Source: an uncultured Caulobacter sp. (GTDB taxonomy: Bacteria > Pseudomonadota > Alphaproteobacteria > Caulobacterales > Caulobacteraceae). Taken from it: a stretch of 13,421 bases of DNA. Positions 6,523-11,902 of the stretch are shown piece after piece. The stretch spans positions 1-13,421 of the forward strand of contig NZ_CALCDX010000253.1 of assembly GCF_937900395.1 (NCBI RefSeq). The letters are read 5' to 3'. How positions within the stretch are numbered: position 1 is the stretch's first letter; each line of letters begins with the position of its first letter. A program made the position numbers and the translations under genes. The notes under the pieces are model-generated. The model did not search any database. It saw only the letters and a list, made by a program, of their open reading frames with translations, and was not told where the DNA came from.

Positions 6523-6654
6523 CCCGACCTCCCCGGCGAATGCCGGGGCCCAGATCGAACCCGCTGACGTCGAGATGCTGGCGAGGCCGCATGGCGCGCC
6601 CACCCAAGCCGCTCCGGATGAATCTGGGCCCCGGCATTCGCCGGGGAGGTCGGG
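6523..6654. repeat. REPIN-like inverted pair, family B
   Basis: The arms 6523-6555 and 6622-6654 are perfect 33-bp reverse complements with a 66-base spacer. Each arm folds into a 7-bp hairpin (CCCCGGC, loop GAAT, GCCGGGG) flanked by CCCGACCT and CCCAGAT. The sequence differs from family A, but the layout is the same and it begins only 10 bases after family A ends. Confidence 0.85.
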
Positions 6655-6899
6655 TGTTTTGTTGGTGTGAACTTCTTCTCCCCGGAGAAGGAGCCCTCCC
6701 TAAATCTCACGGCGAGACGATCGCTGGGCTGGTCGGATTGCTCAAGGACGGCGCGCAGCGCCGCCGCCGCGCGGCCGGCCGGAGGCCGGTCCTTGACCAA
6801 CCCGCCCAGCCCTGCACGCTGCAGCCTCCAAGAGATTTAAGGATCGCACCCGACCGGGCCGGTCGGCTTTCGACCCTGGGGGGAGGATTGGTCCGCCCC
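6655..6899. other. Gap downstream of the GST gene, no gene
   Basis: This stretch contains a short hairpin CTTCTCC/GGAGAAG (6675-6681/6684-6690), resembling the family C unit behind nrdB, and a GC palindrome CCGACC/GGTCGG near 6850-6866 that could help end the GST transcript. Neither is followed by a T-run in the GST direction. Nothing else was recognised. Confidence 0.4.
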
Positions 6900-7571
6900 T
6901 CACCCCTGCTGCCCCAACCGCTCCCACCCGTCAAAGAACGGGAACCGCTCCGCCCAGAACCCAGCCAGCCTCGGATCCGCGTCCACCCGCTTCACCACCT
7001 CGCTCATCTTCGGCGCGGCTTCGTAGAACCTCACCCGCCGCGGCCCCCAGCGGCTGACCACCGTGACGTAGAGGTCCAGCACGCTCAGCTCATCGCCCAG
7101 CAGATACCGGCCGGGCGACATCTGGCTTTCCATCATCCGCCAGCAGTCCAGAATCCGCTCGGCCGTCGCGGCCTTGATCCGCGCCTGGACCTCCGGGTCC
7201 GGCCCGCCCAGGCGCGAGGGATCGTCGCGCACCCAGAACAGCGAATAGATCGAGGCGGGGATGAAGGTCATCCAGCGCAGGAACTGGGCGCGCGCCGGGT
7301 CGTTGAGCGCGGGGCCAAGGCGCGCTTCCGGATAGCGGTCGGCCAGCCAGATCAGGATGGCGGCGCTTTCGGTGATGGTTTCGCCTTCGGGGGTGACCAG
7401 CGCCGGAATCTGCTTAAGGGGATTGATTCCTGCGACCTTGGCCTGCTCGGCCTCGCCTTCCCAGGTCGGAGCCTCGACCACCTCAAAAGGCAAGCCGATC
7501 AAGGTCATGGCCGCCTCGACGGGCACGCCGCCCGAGCCGAGGGCGCTGAAAATCGTGAACGGCTTTTCCAC
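6900..7571 (-). CDS. Glutathione S-transferase family protein
   Basis: A 223-aa cytosolic GST-type protein. The N-terminal thioredoxin-like domain (about 1-83) has FSALGSGGVP, where the GSH-activating residue normally sits (S13 is a candidate), the cis-proline P56 in QIPAL, and the glutathione-binding pair E68-S69 in ESAAI. The C-terminal helical domain (about 90-223) has the N-capping motif S163-x-x-D166 in LSVLDLY. These mark the fold; the substrate is unknown. The start is GTG at 7569-7571, preceded by GGAGG with a short four-base spacer. The distal NrdR box of nrdB begins only six bases upstream and overlaps this ribosome-binding site, so the GST promoter and the nrdB operator share sequence. 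A link between this enzyme and NrdAB function is not shown. Confidence 0.9.
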   Translation of the reverse strand: MEKPFTIFSALGSGGVPVEAAMTLIGLPFEVVEAPTWEGEAEQAKVAGINPLKQIPALVTPEGETITESAAILIWLADRYPEARLGPALNDPARAQFLRWMTFIPASIYSLFWVRDDPSRLGGPDPEVQARIKAATAERILDCWRMMESQMSPGRYLLGDELSVLDLYVTVVSRWGPRRVRFYEAAPKMSEVVKRVDADPRLAGFWAERFPFFDGWERLGQQG

Positions 7572-7576
7572 AGAAC

Positions 7577-7592
7577 CTCCGCTATCTTGTGG
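7577..7592. promoter_or_regulatory. NrdR box, nrdB-distal
   Basis: CTCCGCTATCTTGTGG matches the idealised site at about 10 of 16 positions. It looks like the nrdA-proximal box with one AT step deleted, and the following GGCTGAGG also resembles the nrdA sequence GGCCGAGG. Its centre is exactly 31 bp from the proximal box. It overlaps the GST ribosome-binding site. Confidence 0.7.
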
Positions 7593-7607
7593 CTGAGGGC
7601 CATTGTC

Positions 7608-7623
7608 ACACTAGATGTGGTGG
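7608..7623. promoter_or_regulatory. NrdR box, nrdB-proximal
   Basis: ACACTAGATGTGGTGG matches the idealised site at 12 of 16 positions, including ACACTA intact. It lies 84 bases before the nrdB ATG. Spacing to the distal box equals that at nrdA. Confidence 0.75.
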
Positions 7624-7706
7624 GGCACTCTTAGGCGTGCGTCGGGCTGTCGCCTGCCGTAACCTCTTCTAACCCGTCCGCTCGATTCTCGCTCCGAGGC
7701 TCTGCC

Positions 7707-8747
7707 ATGTCCGCTCCGTCGTCGCTGATCCTGCCCGGCCTGATGACCCCTTCGGGCGGTTACAAGCCGTTCCGCTATCCCTGGGCCTATGACTTCTGGA
7801 AGAAGCAGCAGCAGGTCCACTGGATGCCGGAAGAGGTGCCGCTGGGCGAGGACCTCAAGGACTGGGCCGTCAAGCTGAACGACAAGGAACGGAACCTGCT
7901 GACGCAGATCTTCCGCTTCTTCACCCAGTCCGACGTCGAGGTGCAGGACAACTACATGGAGCGCTACGGTCGGGTCTTTAAGCCCACCGAAGTGAAGATG
8001 ATGCTGGCCTCGTTCGCGAACATGGAGACGATCCATATCGCGGCCTACGCCCTGCTCCTCGAAACCATCGGCATGCCCGAGACCGAGTTCTCGGCGTTCA
8101 TGGAATACGAGGCCATGAAGGCCAAGCACGACTACATGCAGACCTTCGGCGTCGACACCAACGCCGACATCTGCCGCACCCTGGCCATGTTCGGCGGCTT
8201 CACCGAGGGCCTGCAGCTGTTCGCCTCGTTCGCGATGCTGATGAACTTCCCGCGCTTCAACAAGATGAAGGGCATGGGCCAGATCGTCTCGTGGTCGATC
8301 CGCGACGAGAGCCTGCACTGCGACGGCATCATCAAGCTGTACCACGCGTTCAACAAGGAAACGAACGCGGTGACCAAGGCCGTGGCCGACGACATCGTCG
8401 ACTGCTGCAAGCACGTGGTCGGCCTGGAAGACAAGTTCATCGATCTCGCCTTCGAGGCCGGCGACGTCCAGGGCATGACCCCCGACGACATCAAGCAGTA
8501 CATCCGCTTCATCGCCGACTGGCGCCTGCGCCAGCTGCAGCTGCCGGAAGTGTACGGCGTGAAGGAAAACCCGCTGCCCTGGCTGCAGTCGCTGCTGTCG
8601 GGCGTTGAGCACGCCAACTTCTTCGAGGCCCGCGCGACCGAATACTCCAAGGCCGCCACCAAGGGGTCCTGGCACGGCGCCGAGGGCGTGTGGACCAGCT
8701 TCGACGAGATGATGAAGAAGCGCTCGGACCTGACGCCGGCGGAGTGA
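7707..8747 (+). CDS. nrdB: Ribonucleoside-diphosphate reductase, small (beta) subunit, class Ia
   Basis: NrdB houses the di-iron centre and stable tyrosyl radical that starts catalysis in NrdA. In this 346-aa protein all the ligands are present with E. coli spacing: D76, E107, H110 (ETIH), E167 (TEGLQ), E201 and H204 (DESLH). The radical tyrosine Y114 stands four residues after H110, so this is a tyrosyl-radical enzyme and not a Phe/Leu-substituted one. There is no N-terminal ATP-cone. The ATG at 7707 has GAGG seven bases upstream. The leader contains a GATTC site (7684-7688) and the promoter region two NrdR boxes. It is transcribed alone, away from nrdA, and ends at a REPIN-like element whose last hairpin can act as terminator. 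Confidence 0.97.
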   Translation: MSAPSSLILPGLMTPSGGYKPFRYPWAYDFWKKQQQVHWMPEEVPLGEDLKDWAVKLNDKERNLLTQIFRFFTQSDVEVQDNYMERYGRVFKPTEVKMMLASFANMETIHIAAYALLLETIGMPETEFSAFMEYEAMKAKHDYMQTFGVDTNADICRTLAMFGGFTEGLQLFASFAMLMNFPRFNKMKGMGQIVSWSIRDESLHCDGIIKLYHAFNKETNAVTKAVADDIVDCCKHVVGLEDKFIDLAFEAGDVQGMTPDDIKQYIRFIADWRLRQLQLPEVYGVKENPLPWLQSLLSGVEHANFFEARATEYSKAATKGSWHGAEGVWTSFDEMMKKRSDLTPAE

Positions 8748-8756
8748 TGTTGGCTT

Positions 8757-8917
8757 CCTTCTCCCCTTGAGGGAGAAGGTGTCAGCCCCCGGGTCGCGCG
8801 AAGCGCGCGCCCGAGGACAAGCTCCGCTGACGGATGAGGGGTTTCTCGGCGCCTCCCGCGCGACCCCTCACCCGACCCGGCCTTGGCCGGGCCACCCTCT
8901 CCCGCAAGGGGAGAGGG
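8757..8917. repeat. REPIN-like inverted pair, family C, behind nrdB
   Basis: The left unit folds at 8757-8765/8771-8779 and the right unit at 8895-8903/8909-8917, each a perfect 9-bp stem. Read on opposite strands, the 26-base units (8757-8782 and 8892-8917) are identical at 22 positions. Two of the four differences (positions 3 and 21) form a compensatory T-A to C-G change in the stem. Between them lie smaller stems such as TGAGGGGT/ACCCCTCA (8835-8842/8863-8870) and CCCGGCC/GGCCGGG. It starts nine bases after the nrdB stop. Confidence 0.8.
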
Positions 8918-8926
8918 TTTTGCTTT
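8895..8926 (+). terminator. Probable intrinsic terminator of nrdB
   Basis: The right hairpin of the family C repeat (9-bp stem, five-base loop) is followed on the plus strand by TTTTGCTTT. A repeat unit thus seems to double as the nrdB terminator, about 150 bases after the stop. Confidence 0.65.
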
Positions 8927-9025
8927 GCCGCTCATCGAGCGTGGCCATTCGCGCCATGGCGCCGCCTTCCTCTCGACACAACGACAGGGCGTCCTGCGCG
9001 CGGACGGGTTCGGCGCGGGGGAGCG

Positions 9026-9739
9026 ATGCGGGGTGTTCGGGGGCGGTCGCGCCGATGGGGCGCCCTGGCCGCTGTGTCGCTGGCCCTGCACGCGGCGGTG
9101 CTGGCCTGGCTGGCGTGGCCGGCCGCGCCGACCTTTACGGCCAGCGGACCTGATCTTCCCCCGATGTCGGTGGAGTTGGCGCGACCCGAGGCGAAGACCG
9201 CGCCAGCGAAGGCCCCGCGCCGTGCGCCCGCCGCTACGGCGTCCGCGCCGATCCCCGCGCCCGTATACTTGCCCGCCGCGCCGCCCAGCAGCGTCCCGGC
9301 CGCGTCCGCTCCATCCGCGAGCGCCCCCGCCCCCGGCTCGACCGTTTCCGCCGACGCCCTGCGCGGGGCGCTGCGGGCCGGCGCCGGCTGCGTCCGCGGC
9401 GCGGGACAGTCGCGCGAGGAGCGGGAAAGGTGCGAGGAGCGGTTGGGGAAACTCCAGGCCAACGGTCCCAGCTACCCCGCGCCGATGGATCCGGAGAAGC
9501 GCGCCTATTACGACGCCGTCGTCGCGGCGGGACCGTCGGGCGGGACCTATGGCGACGCGCCGCCGGGCGCGGTCAGTCCAGGCGCGGCCTACGGGCGCTT
9601 CCTGAACTGCTCTCTCAAGTTCGGCCCGGGCGCCAAGCCCAAGGGCCGCCAGGGCGAGGTGCGGCTGGGGAAGACGCCGTGCGTCGCGCCTGTGCAGGGC
9701 AGCTTCTTCACGCCCGAGGCCAGCATCCGGAAGCGGTGA
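9026..9739 (+). CDS. Membrane-anchored Pro/Ala-rich protein with TonB-like N-terminus, function unknown
   Basis: The start ATG at 9026 (MRGVRGRSRR) follows a purine stretch (GGGGGAG) close to the codon; upstream in-frame starts would read through repeat-derived sequence. The 237-aa product has a basic N-terminus, one hydrophobic segment (about 12-32, ALAAVSLALHAAVLAWLAW) and then a Pro/Ala-rich, extended region to about residue 107. This is the layout of TonB-type energy transducers and other anchored periplasmic proteins. The C-terminal part has four cysteines (C122, C136, C195, C219), enough for two periplasmic disulfides, an Arg/Glu-rich helix between the first two, and no TonB C-terminal motif that I recognise. 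It converges on the DUF6491-like gene with a 10-base gap. I do not assign a function. Confidence 0.65.
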   Translation: MRGVRGRSRRWGALAAVSLALHAAVLAWLAWPAAPTFTASGPDLPPMSVELARPEAKTAPAKAPRRAPAATASAPIPAPVYLPAAPPSSVPAASAPSASAPAPGSTVSADALRGALRAGAGCVRGAGQSREERERCEERLGKLQANGPSYPAPMDPEKRAYYDAVVAAGPSGGTYGDAPPGAVSPGAAYGRFLNCSLKFGPGAKPKGRQGEVRLGKTPCVAPVQGSFFTPEASIRKR

Positions 9740-9749
9740 GCCGCTTAAC

Positions 9750-10190
9750 CTACGGCTTATACTTCTTGGGGATCGCCGCGATCTGTTCCGGGGTCAGCTT
9801 GGTGATGGTCTTGGCCCGGATCGGGATGGCCATGCCGAAGCCGTCCGACACGCGCAGATCAAGGTCCATCGGGCTGCAGACGCTGTCGACGCCCCGGACG
9901 ATCGAGACCAGGTGCGTGCCCGGCCAGGTCAGCTGGCTGGAGCCATAGGCCAGATCGACCTTGTAGACGTCCTTGCCCCGCACCTTCAGGTACAGGGTGT
10001 CCTTGTCCGGGGCGGTCCAGCCGCGCCAGTCGGACAGGTAGAAGCACTGCCGGGGCGTCTTGGCGGGCTTGGCGGCCTTCTCGGCCGGAGCCGGCGCATC
10101 CTGGGCGGCCGTCGCGCCGCTCAGGGCCAGCGGGGCGGAAATGGCGAGCCCGACCAGGGCCGCGCGCGCGATGTGAGCGATCTTGCTCAT
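9750..10190 (-). CDS. Secreted DUF6491-like protein
   Basis: A 146-aa protein with a signal peptide (hydrophobic core about 9-28, ending AATA-type, likely cut before QDAPAP), then an Ala/Lys/Pro linker and a compact domain from about 48. Two cysteines, C49 (QCFYLSDW) and C105 (VCSPMDLDL), probably form a disulfide in the periplasm. The pattern CFYLSDWRGW, then LYLKV, VYKVDL, PGTHLV, CSPMDLDLRV and LTPEQIAAIPKK is what I associate with DUF6491, common in Caulobacterales and related groups; its function is unknown. The ATG at 10188-10190 has AAGGA nine bases upstream. A perfect 12-bp palindrome lies 64 bases upstream, beside a TTGACA-like hexamer on the same strand, suggesting repressor or activator control. 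Confidence 0.85.
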   Translation of the reverse strand: MSKIAHIARAALVGLAISAPLALSGATAAQDAPAPAEKAAKPAKTPRQCFYLSDWRGWTAPDKDTLYLKVRGKDVYKVDLAYGSSQLTWPGTHLVSIVRGVDSVCSPMDLDLRVSDGFGMAIPIRAKTITKLTPEQIAAIPKKYKP

Positions 10191-10253
10191 GGACGTCGTC
10201 CTTCTAGTCCCTCCCGCTTGAGATTGGACCTCGGGCGGGTGGTGTCAAGTTTT

Positions 10254-10265
10254 TACTGTACAGTA
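10254..10265. promoter_or_regulatory. Palindromic operator-like site TACTGTACAGTA
   Basis: A perfect 12-bp palindrome in an AT-richer stretch. It lies five bases upstream of a minus-strand TTGACA (10243-10248) that could be the -35 of the DUF6491-like gene; the matching -10 is poor. ACTGTACAGT-type palindromes are typical TetR-family operators. No regulator gene is in the window. A LexA site is unlikely because the CTGT and ACAG halves are directly joined. Confidence 0.5.
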
Positions 10266-10276
10266 TCAACTGGACA

Positions 10277-10312
10277 CGAAAACGGCCCGCCTCCGTAGGG
10301 AAGCGGGCCGTT
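10277..10312 (-). terminator. Intrinsic terminator of the symporter gene
   Basis: A perfect 10-bp stem (10281-10290/10303-10312, AACGGCCCGC and its complement) with a 12-base loop runs into TTTT on the minus strand. It starts 24 bases after the symporter stop. Confidence 0.85.
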
Positions 10313-10336
10313 CGCGACGGGTGTTGAAAGAGCGGC

Positions 10337-11593
10337 TTAGATGGTCGCCCCTTCGGCGTTCGGGTCGATCTCGTCCAGCTCGCCTTCCCACTTGGCGACC
10401 ACGGCGGCGGCGACGCTGTTGCCGACGACGTTGGTGGCGCTGCGGCCCATGTCCAGCAGGTGGTCGACGCCGAGCACGAGCGCGATCCAGGCTTCCGGCA
10501 GGCCGAAATAGGTGAGGGTGGCCATGATCACGACCAGCGAGGCGCGCGGCACGCCAGCGATGCCCTTGGAGGTCACCATCAGCAGCAGCAGCATGAAGAT
10601 CTGCTGCTGGACCGTCAGATGCACGCCGTGGGCCTGCATGATGAACATGGTGGCGAAGGTGCAGTACAGCATCGAGCCGTCGAGATTGAACGAATAGCCC
10701 AGCGGCAGGACGAACGAGACGATGCGGCGGCGCACGCCCACCTTGGGCAGGCTGTCGAGGATGCGCGGATAGGCGGCCTCGGAGCTCGCGGTCGAGAAGG
10801 CCAGCAGGGCCGGGTCGCGGATCACGCCGAACAGCGGCAGGACGCGCTTGCCCAGCACCGCCAGGCCGGCCAGGAACAAGAGGCCCCACAGCACGCCCAT
10901 GGTCGCGTAGAAGCCCAGCACGAACTTGCCGTAGACGGCCAGCATCGAGACGCCCTGGGTGGCGATCGTCGAGGCCAGGGCCGCGAAGATGGCCAGCGGG
11001 GCCAGCTTCATGACGAAGCCCGTGACCTTCAGCATGACCTGGGCGGCCTGCTCGGCCAGCTCCAGGATCTGCGGGGCCTTGTTGTCCAGCGAGGCGACGG
11101 CGGTGCCGACGAACAGGGCGAAGACGACGATCTGCAGGATCTCGTTCTTGGCCATGGCGTCGAAGATCGAGGTCGGCACCAGGTGGGTGATGAAGCCCTT
11201 CAGGGTGAAGGCGTCGGTGGTCGCCGCCGTCTTCGTCCCCTCGATATCCATGTGCGTCAGGTTCAGGTTCGCGCCCGGATCCAGCAGGTGAACCATCAAG
11301 AGACCCAGCAGCAGGGATACGGCCGAGGCGGTGATGAACCAGGCCATGGTCTTGGCGCCGATCCGGCCGACGGCGGCGGCGTCCTCCATGTGGGCGATGC
11401 CGGCCACCAGGGTGGTCAGCACCAGCGGCGCGATGATCATCTTGATCAGGCGCAGGAAGATGTCGGTGATCAGCGACAGGCTGTTGGCGGCGGCCTTGGC
11501 CTGGGTCGGGTCCATCGTCTGGTTGATGGCCCAGCCCACGGCGACGCCGAGGACCATGGCCGCGACGATCAGTAAGGCGAAGCGTTTGTTCAT
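10337..11593 (-). CDS. Dicarboxylate/amino-acid:cation symporter (DAACS, SDF family)
   Basis: An inner-membrane secondary transporter of the GltP/DctA/GltPh family, taking up acidic amino acids or C4-dicarboxylates with H+ or Na+. The 418-aa protein has the family landmarks in order: N-terminal hydrophobic helices, the serine-rich re-entrant hairpin HP1 (STASSEAAYPRI, about 267-278), the NMDGT-type motif as NLDGS (303-307), HP2 (SKGIAGVPRAS, 342-352), and the last helix DMGRSATNVVGN (381-392). D381 and R384 match the GltPh residues that hold the amino group and side-chain carboxylate of aspartate, favouring glutamate/aspartate. N392 replaces the Na+-binding Asp of GltPh, as in DctA-like members. 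The ATG at 11591-11593 has GGGGG six bases upstream; an upstream in-frame extension has no support. The gene is divergent from amn and ends in a good terminator. Confidence 0.93.
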   Translation of the reverse strand: MNKRFALLIVAAMVLGVAVGWAINQTMDPTQAKAAANSLSLITDIFLRLIKMIIAPLVLTTLVAGIAHMEDAAAVGRIGAKTMAWFITASAVSLLLGLLMVHLLDPGANLNLTHMDIEGTKTAATTDAFTLKGFITHLVPTSIFDAMAKNEILQIVVFALFVGTAVASLDNKAPQILELAEQAAQVMLKVTGFVMKLAPLAIFAALASTIATQGVSMLAVYGKFVLGFYATMGVLWGLLFLAGLAVLGKRVLPLFGVIRDPALLAFSTASSEAAYPRILDSLPKVGVRRRIVSFVLPLGYSFNLDGSMLYCTFATMFIMQAHGVHLTVQQQIFMLLLLMVTSKGIAGVPRASLVVIMATLTYFGLPEAWIALVLGVDHLLDMGRSATNVVGNSVAAAVVAKWEGELDEIDPNAEGATI

Positions 11594-11902
11594 TCGGTCC
11601 CCCTGGCGCCGGACGCGGCGCCGACGGCGTAGTCTGGTTTGCGGAAGACATGACGCGCGAGAACGCCCGCGCCGCCATCCATGCCTTCCTTGATCATTTC
11701 CGCCCTTTTGGCCGACCGGCGCGGGTTCGTCCATGCCCTTCGGTGGAGCAAGGCTGGGTCGTTTGCGGGCAAAGCGCGAAAACAGGCTCAGTCTGTAGAG
11801 ACGGAAGGCGCCGGGGTTTCCTCATCCGCGCTAAGTAAGAAATCATTCCCACAGACAGGGGCGATGTCTCGCCAATGTCGCGAAACGCCGCTATAAGGCC
11901 GC
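11594..11902. other. Divergent promoter region between symporter and amn, no gene
   Basis: This 309-base gap must hold the promoters of both divergent genes. Recognisable are the symporter ribosome-binding site, the GCTATAAG element next to amn, and an AT-richer stretch at about 11830-11850. Short open frames across it have no ribosome-binding site or family resemblance. No palindromic operator or structured RNA was found. Confidence 0.5.
11890..11897 (+). promoter_or_regulatory. Candidate -10 element of amn
   Basis: GCTATAAG matches the Caulobacter housekeeping -10 pattern GCTANAWC at all but the last base. It ends five bases before the amn ATG, so transcription would begin at or within a base or two of the start codon. 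The -35 is not convincing. Confidence 0.45.

Noticed and set aside
6185..6637. 150-codon minus-strand frame upstream of asd
   Set aside because: It is built mostly from the inverted repeats; Arg/Pro-rich sequence without domain or ribosome-binding site.
6397..6654. Possible CRISPR array
   Set aside because: Units are inverted pairs, not direct repeats at regular spacing, and the two families differ in sequence; no cas genes are present.
6397..6654. Possible insertion-sequence termini
   Set aside because: The 52- and 66-base interiors cannot encode a transposase, no target duplication was evident, and each arm is itself a hairpin, which fits REP-type units better.
6540..7634. 364-codon plus-strand frame across the repeats and GST
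   Set aside because: It starts inside the family B repeat and runs antisense through a convincing GST; Arg/Pro/His-rich without motif.
8132..9091. 319-codon minus-strand frame over nrdB and the following repeat
   Set aside because: It is antisense to nrdB and reads through the family C repeat; no protein-like conservation expected.
10254..10265. LexA (SOS) box
   Set aside because: CTGT and ACAG are directly joined without the spacer of the E. coli type, and alphaproteobacterial LexA uses GAAC/GTTC half-sites.
10460..11575. 371-codon plus-strand frame opposite the symporter
   Set aside because: Gln/His/Gly-rich shadow composition and no motif; the minus strand encodes a complete DAACS transporter.
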